This document shows, piece by piece, positions 34,547 through 47,179 of a stretch of 64,000 nt of DNA. The notes beneath the pieces are model-generated. The model was not told where the DNA came from. It did no database searches and saw only the letters and a program-made list of their open reading frames with translations. The stretch is from NCBI GenBank assembly GCA_018524725.1, contig JAEUWP010000362.1, positions 49,277 to 113,276 of the forward strand, in the 5' to 3' direction. This DNA comes from Podaxis mareebaensis (taxonomy: Eukaryota; Basidiomycota; Agaricomycetes; Agaricales; Agaricaceae). A program made the position numbers and the translations under genes. The number at the start of each line of letters is the position of its first letter. Position 1 is the first letter of the stretch.

Positions 34547-36400
34547 GCGTCAAGGACAGAGGTTCTGAAGTGAGGGTGTGGGAGTGTGGCTGTAAGAGGT
34601 AGATTTGGATCTTTTGAACGTTGAGTTGTAGATGTATCTTGGAAGGGGATTTTGATCTGCATCTAAATGCTTTCGCATCTTGCTTTCTACTCATGATTTT
34701 GGTTACTGTTCGTCTGTGCCTGCAATACATACCACTAGCTTGTCTTTTCTCCTCGGAATCATGTGCACGGAGCCGACCAATGTGATGGTGAGGACAATAG
34801 TAAAGTCTCCGTACTCTGGGTGACATCCTCTAGATTAGGGGGATAGACCCTTCAGAATTGTCGAATTGTGAAATCTGACCGGTCAAGAAAGCGCCATCCT
34901 GACGGCTCGGTATGGGAGAGAAGGGGAATTAAATACCTAATTGAAGAATGAAAGATGGAAATGAAACCGACCACGAGGGGCTCGGTCGGATTTGCCTCTA
35001 CCTCGGTAATGCAATACTTCGTGATTTTATAAAAAAGCGTCCTTGCTGATCGGCCCGTGGAGACAAAGCCTTCGTTGCGTATCGGGCAATAAAGACAGTC
35101 TTATCATCCATTTTGACGTCATTAAATCAGCCCGAGAATACCTACATACTCCACCTTTGAGGCAAATGGCCTCGCCTTATCTGACGGGAGAGTTATTGAT
35201 ATCCGAAGGAGGTTTGCCACCGTGGGCCGGCTAGAGCGTATTGGGAAAAGAACCGGTGGAATGCTTCAACAATTTGTTAGAGGTGTTTATGAGAATGTGA
35301 GGTAATAGGAGGTTGCGAGAGAGTGGTGAGGGTTAGATGATTACAGTGGAGGTTATTTACGCCGATCAATCGCGGAGATCGTTTATGCTCAATGCAACTG
35401 AGGACACTCTTACGAGGTACCTGGTCTGACTAAACGGATTTCAAACTTGAGCCGGCTATTTTGGGACTTACTGAACTCGTTGTGTTGTGACTCAATCGGA
35501 GCCTATGCGGATAGGACAGGTCGCCGGTGGCCGAGCTCATGTGGAAAGGCAATCTCTCCCTATATATCGCACGCGTGGGTCAGGGCTGACTAGTGACTTC
35601 CCTTCTGCTGCGATCCTGTTGCATGAGCGTTTCGACTATCGGAGACCTGGGAACCGGCGCCGTCGACTTGTCCCTCTTAAATAGCAAGTCAAACTGCCAA
35701 TTAGAGACTGTCACAATTGCTCCTTGACTGACTCCGACCGGATATATGGCAGGTTAAACTCGTGCAACCAAACGTCCCCACAGGCGTCTGGTGAGATAGG
35801 TGTAAAACTTCCCTCCCACTGATCTGGGAAATACGATGGTGGATATATCTCAAAGTACACCGTGTGTAAGGTCTCACTTTCGTGAGTCACTGATTGGCCA
35901 AAGTTTCGGGTAGCCCTGTTCTCCGTAGGAGCGAAGGAGGGCATGGCGGGTAGGGTGTCTGGGATCAGAGAAGGCTTGCTGTGCGCGGCAAGCCATGCAA
36001 TGGATCTCATACTGCTCCCGTGGCTCAAGTACCGTGGCCTGGAAACATTGGATCTATTATGTATCGTGGATATAACACGATCGAAACCGCGGTATAAAGG
36101 TACCGAGAGTCTGGGTTAATCAGACGGAACGAGGCAGAGATCACGGAGGTTCTCGTTTCTTGTGTGGGATGATAAAACTAACCGACAATCTCTCGAGGAA
36201 AATGTAAGGGGGAGCTCTAGGATTATAAATAATCGCGAATCTTCCATAGGGAATGGTTTCAAACGAAACAAGAAGTCTTGGAATCGAGTGCTGCAAACAG
36301 GAGACGATGCTTAACAGGAAGTGATTGAGAACAATCCTCATACAAGTGATGAAAGTAACTTGCCCTCCGCGCTATGATACCGCTAAGCAAGCTTGTTCAA
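34547..36400. other. Intergenic region, no gene recognised
   Basis: This is 1.85 kb between the dioxygenase and the tRNA-Gly pair. Frames such as 35711-36028 (minus) and 35487-35684 (plus) have no domain or splice context. I see nothing else in it. Confidence 0.4.
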
Positions 36401-36485
36401 GCATTAATGGGGTAGTGGTAACCTGGGTCGTTGCCATTCGAGTGTAAAGCTCGACCCGCCGGGGGTTCGATTCCCCCTTAATGCA
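36401..36485 (+). tRNA. tRNA-Gly (GCC), 14-nt intron, copy 2
   Basis: It has the same cloverleaf as copy 1: acceptor GCATTAA/TTAATGC, anticodon GCC, T arm GGGGG-TTCGATT-CCCCC and A73. The length of 85 nt leaves a 14-nt intron after position 37. A TTTT run follows about 14 nt downstream. It is the first of a close pair. Confidence 0.9.
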
Positions 36486-36714
36486 TGGTTCGGACATAGC
36501 GTTTTGCCCCAATTCGTGAGGCGTGGTCAACCCGCCGACGTTTTTCATCACGTATCATAAAGATAATGTCAGTTTGGAAGAGATTATATTATGCTTATGA
36601 AGGTTTCACTGTCAGGGCTTCCCTTCTTAACAACCCTTTGAGATTGGATTGTCAATGTCCCGCTCAGTGTGGACCTGTGCTGCCGGGAGATAACGATTCT
36701 CCCTGTAGATAAGC

Positions 36715-36799
36715 GCATCAATGGGGTAGTGGTAACCTGGGTCGTTGCCATTTGAGCATGAAACTCGACCCGCCGGGGGTTCGATTCCCCCTTGATGCA
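36715..36799 (+). tRNA. tRNA-Gly (GCC), 14-nt intron, copy 3
   Basis: It lies 229 bp after copy 2. The acceptor stem is GCATCAA/TTGATGC. Compared with the other copies both strands of one base pair changed together, which strongly supports a functional tRNA. The intron differs in sequence from copy 2 but has the same length. TTTTT follows about 20 nt downstream. Confidence 0.92.
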
Positions 36800-37280
36800 C
36801 TCCTCAATAAGAATAAGGCTTTTTGAGTATTAGTGGACAACGAATTTCAGCCTTTCGAGGGTCCCCGACCTTAATTTGTGAGGCAGCGGAGTCTAATCAA
36901 CAAAATCTATACGTGTATTTTTTCTTTACTGCGGCTGCTATATATATGTCCTAGGGTGGAAAGTCTTCCCTCAAAAGTGCCAAAAACGCGTGAAACAAGA
37001 ACAGGGGAAGGACGAGGTAGGGAAAGAGGCGGGAGAAAGAACTGGCAGTTATGGATAAGTGAATACTATATACTGGGGAAAATGTTACTAGTGAAAACAA
37101 AAGAAGAAGGTTCCGTATGTCTAGGGTGTATTGTCCGAGTCAAGAGAAGTTTCTTCGTATTTCCCAAGTCGTGGGTCCAATGAAAGTCGGGAAGGAGCCA
37201 GCCTTCAAGCCCTTGGGGTTGCAGTACGTACTGATAGACGCGGGCCACCCCGCACACCAAACCCAATTCGATCAATTCAA

Positions 37281-39624
37281 TTAGCGGCATTTCTCCCACA
37301 TCTTGACATAATCACTGTAATGCGTAACAACGCGTCACAAACAAGGTCAGTAACCGACGTTTAGGATCCGAGTACCTCTACTCCTGAACTTGCACTATTA
37401 CCACCACGACGATAACGGCAGCAATGGCAACGGCAGAAGAAAGCAGAAAACAAGAGAAGGGATAGACTTACATCCTGAACGAACGATCCTCAGCGCTCTT
37501 GGGCCAGGTCTTGGACCATGTATCTTGGGCTCTGGCGAAATCCCTCATTGCGGCTGTTTTTTGAATCGGGCGTTAGTGTATCACGAATTCACATCGAGAC
37601 GGAAGGGAATGGACAAGGGGAGAAGTAGGAGACGTGGAACAAGGCGGGAGAGATTAGGGATGAAAGGAGCTGGGAGAGAACATAACACGTACTCAACGAT
37701 CCATCATACCAGGGTTTGTTACCAACTTTATCCGGGAACCAGCCGCTCGTGCCGCCTACGGAGAGGTTGATGATGAGGTAGAATGCTGGGATTATTGGAA
37801 TGAGTAGTGGAGGATAGGAGAAAGAGGGGTCTTACGCTGGTCAAAGGGCGCATTTTTGCCACGGCCTTTCCAAGGATTCTCAACCACCACCTGTGCGGAG
37901 CCATTTTGCGCTGTCAATGGGAAGCTGTAGTACATCAGTGAGTGATTTTGTTCCCTGAAAATATCCCTGATGGGACTTACGATCCCCGCTCCCAAAATCC
38001 ACCCTTCTTTCCCGTCAGCTCCAAGTCCAACATCGCGGTCACACGGGTATTGGTGTAAAACCTCATGAACTTTTCGTCCCACTCCAAGGCATACGTGTGG
38101 AACCCCTTATCGAAAGAGGAACGTTTCATCCCCTGCCATCCAAAGATCTGTGTAAACAAGGCGGGCATGGGGCCGTAGTTGAGACTGCTGCGGACGAAAT
38201 TGCTGCCTTGAGCTTTGTAAGAGGGCGAGTTTCCACGCGCTTCAAGAATATCGATTTCGCCGCTGGCGGGCCAGGGGCCGTAGGTGTTCTCTTCAGGGAG
38301 CATCCAGACCGCGGGCCATAGCCAGTCACTGCTCAAGGTTAACATTGCCTGTTGATCGGGACACTGATTGAGGCCTACCCTCTGGGCAATTTGGCGCGAA
38401 TCTCGACTTTGCCGTATTTGATGCTCTTTTTACCTTTGGTGTTGATGCGGGCACTGCGGACGGGGTTGATGACGGTACCTGTGGCGCTGTTGGCTCGCGT
38501 AGTGCACGCGGTGCGGTTTCTGGTCGTGCATCCCGGAAGGTTGAATGTCCCGCCATTAAAGAGGTCGAGGTCGGGCATGTCTTCGGTCGTGAGCGTGGGG
38601 TGGAGGTACAGCTGCGAGTTTCGGAGGTAGAGGTTGGCATCCGAGTCGGTCGTCATTTGGAACTCGCCATTTCTGAGAAGCGAACAAGACGATCAGGTTG
38701 GAAGAAACCATTGTCGAAGACGGTCAAAACGTACCCGAAGCCACCAAGCTCGACATCGCGGGACCAGACAGAATCGTCAAGGCTCCCTCCATCAAAGTTC
38801 TCGTTGAGGACCAGGCACAACTGGCTATTGTCGAGCTTCTTGACCTCTGTCGCGCCGAGGTAGCAGAGAGCACCTGCACCTGCGATGCCGAGGATTATAC
38901 AGCTAAAGGTGATCCACCAGCTGAGCCGTGCGCCGCGGTCTGGCTCCTGGAGCCAGGGCTTATCAGACTTTTCGAGTTTCTGGTGGAGCCTCGTGCTAGG
39001 AAGCGGTGCGCGCGACTTGAGCGGGAGAGCACTCGAGCTATCATTCGGAGTGGACCCGGTCTGGAGTGATACGAGCTGCTGGTTGTAGTTGGGTGGGGAC
39101 CACAGAGAAGAAGTTGGACGGGATGCTGGGGAAAGGAAGGGGGTGCGGAAGGAGTGATTGCTTGTTGTCCTGGGGATGCTGCTGTGGGCAGACCCAGCAG
39201 TTGCACTCTGCTCGCCCAGACTCAAGTTTGCGGCAGCACTGTTACGATAGAGGGAATTGGAGGAAGAGCCCTCGGCCATGAAGGGAGCATATGGGCGCTC
39301 GAGATCGGCAGTGGAAGGAGAGTACGGGGAGAGGGCATGATAGTCAGAGGAGACCGAAGAGCGGCGACGCGACACCCCGGGAATGCTTGTGCCGGGATCT
39401 GGGTTGCCAGGGTATGCCTGGAAGGGAAAGACGAAGGACGAGGGCGGCGGCCTCGGAGACGGCGAGGCAGGCCTGTCGTCGGGGAGCGGCATACGGCGGC
39501 GGATGAAGATAGCGTCGCGTTCAGAGTCGGACTGGGCAGCCGGGTCGTCCGGGTTTGGGGTGGAAGGAGAAGTGAGGGGGGCTGGCTGGCGAGGAGGGTG
39601 CGTCCCACTTAAACGACGGGGCAT
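37281..39624 (-). CDS. kre6: Kre6/Skn1-type GH16 glucan-synthesis protein
   Basis: This is a type II membrane protein of the beta-1,6-glucan synthesis family, acting in the secretory pathway or at the cell surface. A cytoplasmic Ser/Pro-rich N-terminal region of about 240 residues is followed by one membrane helix (WWITFSCIILGIAGAGALCYLG) and the GH16 domain. Markers are CLVLNENFDGGSLDDSVW, VEIRAKLPRGDWLWPAVWML, the catalytic signature GEIDILEARG (38241-38270), YALEWDEKFMRFYTN and FYLIINLSVGGTSGWFPD. The C-terminus reads ...YVKMWEKCR, with TAA at 37283-37281. I read about seven exons with all joins in frame. ATG 39624 is the first ATG in frame with the N-terminal region. It is divergent from the GT2 gene with 178 bp between start codons. 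Confidence 0.92.
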
Positions 39625-39802
39625 TGTGCAGCAACAACCAGCGGACAATCCAACGTTCTCTGTTAAAATTACATTCACTTGCTCATCCTTGACGTCACAG
39701 CCACCCCCTTTATCACCTCACCCAGGGACCCCGAATACCCCACCGCTTCTGCTCCTCTTATTTCAACAATCCCATCCTGTCAACTCTTTCTTCATCCCCC
39801 CC
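39625..39802. promoter_or_regulatory. Short divergent promoter with CRE site
   Basis: This 178-bp spacer between the starts of the GH16 gene and the GT2 gene must carry both promoters. It holds a perfect palindromic TGACGTCA at 39690-39697, the binding octamer of ATF/CREB bZIP factors, and a C-rich CCACCCCC tract just beside it. Confidence 0.65.
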
Positions 39803-42800
39803 ATGGACTACGACCGCAACGACGCCCTCCTCCACTGGCTCTTCCGTCAGACCCAGGGTGATGCCTGGTTCAGGCCAAACGAAGAGGGCATCTCCTCTGG
39901 TGTCGCCCTCCGTGTTACTGATGGTCCGTCTTTTTTTGGTTCTGTACTAGCCTGGTCTCCAAACTTACTGGCATGCTACTAGGTAATGGGGCCCCCGAGT
40001 TTCGTGTTTTTCCCTACGAAAACGCGACACTCGAGCCCTTTGAGACGGCAGTTGCTGCTCTCAACCCCCTTGTCGCCGTCAAGGTGCGCTCCGCCGCTGT
40101 GCACGCGGCCCTTGCAGAAGTGTGAGTATTTCATCTCATCTTGCCTTATCTCGGCCCCCCGGGGACCTTGTTTCTTGCACTTCCCTTGCCTCGCGGTGGG
40201 CAAACTTCATTTCATTTTGAACGTAATGCAGCATCTTTTCCGCGGTGCACCTGCCTCTTTGTCTTTCTGGTTGCGATGGATCTGTGCTAATCATATCTTG
40301 CTTTTTCATTTTCGCACCTCACAACCACCTTGCTCGCTATCACCGCCCTCCTTCGCGGCTGATTCCTTTCGCGCCCGATCGCCCACGCATCCCTATCTCA
40401 CCCTTGTGTTCGCTTCCTACCAGTGAACCCGATGCCAAATCCATCTATGTTGACTCTGATACCCGTATCCAAATTATCGATACCATGCTTCATCTTCCTC
40501 AGGCTGATCGGGAGCAATGCGCGGCCTTCATAGTATGTTCCCGGCCTTGGCCCTCCGAATACCACCTCGATTAATCAACAATTCTTCCCTCATTGTGACA
40601 GCGCGATGAAAGGGTCATGGTGATATGGTCGGAAGATCTCGACAACATTGTCCCGATGTGCAATGACTTCGAGGAACGTCTTATCAAACTTCTTTGGCGC
40701 TCACGGCCTCTTGGTGCGACAACCGCAACTATTTCGTCGTCCCTGGATCCTTCTGTCAATGATCACGGCAGCATAGAAGCGATTAGTAGCAGCAAGCCCT
40801 TGTCCCGTGTCGGCTCACGTCCAACCAGCCTCCGTACCGGCCCCCGCGTTTATGGCATGGAGGATGTTGGGCTCGGCGCAACCGACGAAAAAGGCAAGTC
40901 TAAGGAAAAGGACAAGGAGGACAGTTGCGATGATGTCAAGGTCAAGAAAACTAAACGTACTTGGTATGGCAAGAAATACGAGGTCGAGGTTGATCTCGAG
41001 AGCCAGTTGGGGAAGCGGCCCACCAAACTATACGCTCCTTTCTACAACGGTTTGGCAACCGCTCTTTCCCTAGGTTTGTCTCTGGTCATGTATTTTTTCT
41101 TGAATCTCTCTGATTTGTCGCAGTCTTCATCGGCAATGGTATCAGAACGTTGCTCAATGAATGGTCTCTGGACGGTGCTTTCCCCCGTTTCGCCCTTCTC
41201 GCCGTTGCTCCCTTATTGTTCTGCGTGTCACTCGTGCGTTGATTTCTCCGCCCTGTCATCATGGCGTATCTTATCGTTCCGCAGTTTTTTTCTATGCAGA
41301 TAATCCAGAATATCACCATGTCCATTGGTCCCATCGCTCATTATCACGAGAACTCCAAGTATTACTCCGCAGTCAAGCCTAGGCGTAACAAGGAGGTCGA
41401 CAACAACCTACCCCACATCACCATTCAGATGCCCGTCTACAAGGAGAGCCTCGAGGCGGTACTAGCACCATCAATTGAATCATTGAAGAAGGCCATGCAG
41501 ACCTACGCCCGTCAGGGTGGTACGTCCACAATCTTTATCAATGATGACGGTCTCAGAGTGAGTGGTTCCCAGGCGTCTTTTCATTTGCTCATCCTCTTTT
41601 GGTGGTATGATTAGCTGCTTCCGCCTGCGGAACGTGATGAACGCCTGGCCTACTATGCCAATCACAACATCGGTTGGGTTGCGCGTCCTAAACACGATCC
41701 CTCACCTGACGGTTTCAAGCGTGCTGGTAGATTCAAGAAAGCTTCCAACATGAATTACGGTGCGTGTATTACATTCAATTTTGTGCACAACGTTTCTTAC
41801 TCCCCGGTTTAGGTTTGGCACTCTCGCTAAAGGCTGAGAGACACCTGGAGAGACTACTTGCTGAGAAGGCTGCTGGTATGCGCACTAGCGGCAGCAGCAC
41901 CAACAACCACGGTCAATCTGGCGAGAATCGTGAGAAGCGTTCATCTACCGGCTCTCATTCTGGCAATACCGGTTCTGCATCTGGTCATACTCCACCGCAA
42001 CACGGGCTGCAGTACCAGAATCACGAAGGTACCGATAGCGTCATTTGGGGTACTCCTAATGCTCCTCATCCCTCGAGTGGCCTTATCGGCGAAGAAGATT
42101 TGGAGGAAAAGGCGTTGGCTTTGGCGATTGAAGAAACCTGGGAAGAAAGTGGTAAGAAGTGGAGGCCTTGGGCTGCGAATGGAAGGGCAACGAGGATTGG
42201 TGAGATTGTGTTGCTTGTTGATTCGGATACGGTCGTTCCGGAGGATTGCTTGAGGGATGCTGCGAGGGAGATGGCGGCTTGCCCGACCGTTGCTATCATT
42301 CAGCACGAGAGTGGTATGTGCTTCCCTGCTTTTGGTTTGTGTGCATTGGCTGATGCGGTTATGTAGATGTGATGCAAGTCGCGCACCATTACTTCGAGAA
42401 TGGGATTGCTTATTTCACGAGGAGGATAAACAAGTGTATTTCTATCTGTATGTTTCTCTCTCCTTTTATCGCATGGGTGTCTTATTTTTTTTGCATCGTA
42501 GCATGTGCCAATGGAGAAGTTGCTCCATTCGTAGGACACAACGCGTGTGTTTTACTCGTTTACCTAATTACCTTTCAGCGTTGGTAATAACGAGACGGAA
42601 CAGGTTTTTGCGATGGAAGGCTATTCAGGATGCATCTTTCATTGACCCCGCGGACGGCAAGGAGAAGATTTGGTCGGAGAGCAACGTATCAGAAGACTTT
42701 GATATGGCACTAAGATTGTTGCAGAAAGGTTATATTATCAGGTGCGGAACTTTGCATTTCCTGTCGGGAGTGCGCTTATCGTACGAGGTTAATATGGTTG

Positions 42801-43881
42801 TACTGATCGTTGGCACGGTCGTGCAGGTGGGCGACCTACTCCAAAGGCGGCTTCAAGGAAGGTGTGTCACTCAGTGTGGACGACGAGCTTAATCGGTGGC
42901 AAAAGTATGCTTATGGCTGCAACGAGTGAGTTCACTTCCGATTATACAATCTGACGCTGGAAAGCTAATAGAGGCTTCACTGTATAGGCTGTTGTTCAAC
43001 CCGTTGGTTCAGTGGTGGCGCAAGGGTCCTATCGCTCGCCATATTCACAAGTTCATATGGTCCAAGGCACCCCTTCACTACAAGATCTCGATGCTTTCTT
43101 GTGCGTCGTCCCTTCCCTGGTCCTTTGGGTTCCATTCCAGGCTAACGGAGCTTCTTTTAGATATGTTCTCGTATTATGGTATCGCGGCATCGATCACGAT
43201 TTCAGTGATCAATTACGTGTTGCTTGGCTTCCAGTTTCCGGTCGATGGATACTTTATGCGTTCGTTTGAGATTTGGCTCGCGACGGTCGTGGTCTTCTGG
43301 GGCTCTGGAACAGTCGGCTATACGCTTTTGGAGTATCGATTGGGCGAGAAGTCTTTGGTGAGTAACAGTAGTCACCGCTCTCATTTCGCTTTGGGCGCAG
43401 GGTTGTTGACGCGTGAGTCTCACGACAGATGTCTGCGTTATTCGAGAACTTGCTCTGGATCCCGTTCTTCTTTTTCTTCTTTGGCGGGCTTTCGATCCCG
43501 ATCACTCAGGCGATCCTGGCACACTTGTTTTCGTACAACATCCAGTGGACAGCGACGATCAAGGAAGTCCAGCGATCGAATTTCTTCAGGGAAATTCCCA
43601 AGATTTGTAAACGCTTCTGGTTCCCGTTGATCCTCTCGTTTCTACTCATCGCCGGGATAGTCATTTGTGCGACGCCGCTTGTACCGATTGAGTGGAGAGT
43701 GGATGGGGCGGCGTGGGCTGTTATCTTCCCACTAGCGTAAGTGAACCTTTTTTCGTGCTTGTCGGCGATGGTGGGAGCGCTGACCGTGTGTGGGTGCTTC
43801 TGTTTTTTTAGGCTTTCGGCGGGATGTCATATCTTGTTCCCGATTGTGCTCAACCCCTGGTTGATGGTTTTCTCGTATTGA
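39803..43881 (+). CDS. Membrane GT2 family glycosyltransferase (processive type)
   Basis: This is a polysaccharide-synthase-like membrane glycosyltransferase. About a dozen exons run from ATG 39803 to TGA 43881. The catalytic part includes HITIQMPVYKESLEAVLAPS, IFINDDGLR, the metal-binding VDSDTVVPEDCLRDA, SNVSEDFDMALRLL (catalytic acid ED), and ELNRW as the counterpart of the QxxRW motif, followed by YGCNELLFNPLVQWW. Several membrane helices flank it: near VFIGNGIRTLL before the catalytic part, then MFSYYGIAASITISVINYVL, IPFFFFFFGGLSIPITQAIL and LILSFLLIAGIVIC. A Ser/Gly/Asn-rich insertion (about 41,870-42,080) splits the catalytic domain. It resembles fungal type-2 glycosyltransferases needed for hyphal growth and surface more than true chitin synthases. 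The product sugar is unknown. Its divergent neighbour is the GH16 glucan gene. Confidence 0.87.
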
Positions 43882-46800
43882 TCGCCAAGACGCTCTATTT
43901 TATGATACGAGACGGATTTTCTCATCGCCCTTTAAGCTTGACACTTTCGACTTCTGGATTGTTTTTATGCCGTGGCACTTTCAACTTTTTGCTCGCCCCT
44001 TACACAATAGATCCAATACACCTATCGCAACTTTGCATCGTGCCCTGGTTTACTTATTTGGATTGGACTTGCACACTACCCCCCATTTTTATCGTGTGTC
44101 AGTTCTTTTTGTTTTTGTGGTTTGGTGGACGTTTTCGAGGGTCGGGTCCTTTTATTTTCCTCTGAACCGTAGATAGCATATTATTTCTTCCCTTTGTTAT
44201 TGCCGTTCATTCCCCCTCACATTCTTTTATATCTTGTTTACTTTTTCTTTTGATACCTTATGCTCGCTGGGTCGTGCTGACTGGATTGATGCCATAGTAT
44301 ATACCCCCTTCTTCTTTCCACATTTCTTACAATACCCCCTTCTATCCCGATATTCCTTGGAGAGGACAACAAAAATCGCATAGTACATTCGTATCAGTCA
44401 TGTTTTAAATTCCCTTCACCCTTTGCTTGTTACCTCGTCTTGGATAGTCGCCGCAACCTCATCACCCTGTCCATTTGCTTTGCCCGAACCCCGCTTCACC
44501 CTCCGTTCCCACCTTCCGCTTCTCCCTTCTCGCAGCGTACAGTTACATTATCGCTATCCTTCCACGCTTTTTATTAAGTGGAATCTTAGACAATATATTG
44601 AGTTTCTTCTAGTCCTAGGTGCTCAACATGGTGGTTTTCTTGCTGCGTATCTAACGATAGGTGGCTTTTGGAATTGGAGAGCAGTCATGCTGTGGGGTGT
44701 TGACGTAATTTGTCTCCATTCTGCGGCTACTTGTTCGAAAACGGTATAAGTCAGCAAGATGAAAAGACAAAAAATTGAACAGTTGTGAAGGGCGCCCTCT
44801 CCAAATGCTGCATCCCAGTGCCTCTGAGCGTTTTCAAATATGTGGAGACTACAGTAGAGAGGAACATTGCGGAACATTCCTGTGTGTCGGAAGACGTCTA
44901 CCGTTTAGCGTATCCGAATGTCAAGGTTTACGATGACAACTGGTCTATTGTTCCATCGGTAAGTTCTGTCCGGACGGAAGAAAAACAACGAAACAAACGT
45001 ACCGACTTACGTGCGCCAGATTGTCGTTACTGTACCACCGACGCTAATAAGTTGACATCACTAGTCCTTGTTCGGATTCGGAGGACAAATGCGGGAAGCC
45101 CTGGAAAGTATTATAATTCAAATTATCTGGATGAGAGGTGTTTCCGGGGGTCTGCCAAGAGCATGTTTTAAGGGTCGGAAGGGGTGTGTGCGAGAGGATT
45201 GGTGTTCGCGTCTCCGTGGGTGGTAATTAATTAATTCACACATGGATGGGATTACGGGATGCGTGGGGGAGTTGACAGGGGTTGGCGCGTTGGTGGGTTT
45301 GTGAGTCACCGGTGATGGAAGTGTTCCGAAATCGTATAGCTGCATTCTAGAAATTGCGCTGGGAGTCGACTCGACTCCTAAGTATTTCAGGGGGTGCCTG
45401 TAATTGGGGTGTGCTTTTCTTTGGTCGGCGGATGAGGATTCGATGAGAGAGACGGTAAAGAACGAAGGAAGCACGAGGTGGCGTTTGTCGGTTTTGAGGC
45501 ACGTTGAAAGACTTTTTTGGTTGTGACTGAAGTTGAGTGTAATCCGGAGGAGTGTCAGATGGAATGAATCAGCGTCACAAACGGTAATGAACCCTGGAGA
45601 CGGATGATTAGGGAAAATAAAGTAACGTTATTTGATATCATGCACGAGGCCTTGAGACTGCGTCGTGAGTTTAGTGACGTGCAGCCTGGGACAATCAACT
45701 AGGTGCAATCCTTGCATAACTGGCAAACGCAACGGGAAGTCGTGATAGTGCAGACGGGAACGTTGAAGTCTTGAGGCTTAGCGGGAGTCCGCCAAACACC
45801 AGGGGTTGAGATCTTTGGATGTGCTTCTGCGCTGGTGTAGATCATACATTAATGGAAGTTGCTGCGGATGTTGGAACTTGCTCTCCTAGCATACTGATTA
45901 GGGACTTGTCCGACTCCCAGGCTGATTGCATCGAAAGTCGATGGAATCCACAGAGAAGACGACTGGTGGCGAAGTGAATACTGGATTCGCCAAATCGGGA
46001 GATCTTTAGGATTAGGAATACGGGAACAGGATTTATGTGATCTGTTTAATGCGTGGGTGTCATACGTGTAGGCACTTGTGGTAGCACGTATACCTCGGTG
46101 GTATGTGCTGAGACTGGTAGTTGAGTATGGCGAGTCTACGAGGTACGTTGTGCATGTGTATGGTCACGACTGGTCACGGTTATCGAGCCGTGAATCGTAT
46201 CAGAGGTTGTGAAGTTGTTGACATGGCTGATGTATGGTCAGAGTAATTGATTCGATGCCTAGGACCTGTGGATGTGTACGAGAATGTGGAGTCTTGCAAG
46301 CACCCCGAAAGAACGAACTAGAAGTTCTATTAGAGCGGAAGCCACAATGTCGAAGAGTGTGTTGGGAGGCCAAAGACTGAGTGTTATTGGCTCGAGACCT
46401 ATGCAGTGAGTTTTCTTCCGCTGTATAGGTGGAGGCGTGGGCGGCGATTGACGGCCTTCGACATCGATATTTCCGGCGTTCTGGGAAGTCCTGAGACAGG
46501 AGATCAAGCCCGAGTAAAAGACCCAATAGGCGATGGAGAAACTGTTAACCTCGCGTCGAACAATGATGAAACGAGATAGATATTGGGGTGTTGTGAATAT
46601 GAAGCTGAAGAACCAGTCACGATTCCAAGTCATGGCCGAAAAGGCTGCGCGAATAGTTCGGAAATTGCCTGTAGAACTTCATATTGGTGGTGTGGTGGAC
46701 GAAGAAGCTCTCGGTGCTTTTCTACAAATCGCCTGGTAAGCAGATCGGTAGCCGCATATACCGGCTGAGGATGGCAACAGACCCTAAAGAAAGTTATGAA

Positions 46801-47179
46801 GTTGGAAGACGCCAAGGGACACCCGACGATGCACCGATGTTCATAGTTCATTGGAAGTAGGGCATAAAGAGGGCTTCACACATTCGAAGCGAAACATGGA
46901 CTGTGGAAGACCTCAGGAGTTGTGTCCAGAGCGTCAGCTTGTGCTTGCAAAGCGCGGGTTCCTCGTGTGGAGTGAGTAAAGCGGCCAGAAGATGCGAGGC
47001 AGTGTCGAGTAAGCTTTTGGTTACATGAGAAGAATTTCTGTGAACGAATCTTTCATTGTCGTAATTATGAACGCTATGAACCTGGTCGTTGTGGGCGCTT
47101 GATAGAAATGATGACCCTCGGAACTTGCCGAGCGAGCAAAATCTTTGGACTGTATGTTGCTGGTGTATTTTGTCACAAT
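43882..47179. other. Long intergenic region, no gene recognised
   Basis: This is 3.3 kb. The first part (to about 44,600) is pyrimidine-rich and probably the 3' untranslated end of the GT2 gene. The rest has only short frames on both strands (for example 46259-46633 minus) without domains. The last few hundred bases should be the eIF3l promoter. Confidence 0.45.

Noticed and set aside
46200..46633. Minus-strand frames upstream of eIF3l
   Set aside because: There is no conserved motif and no splice-compatible neighbour exon. They are likely chance frames.
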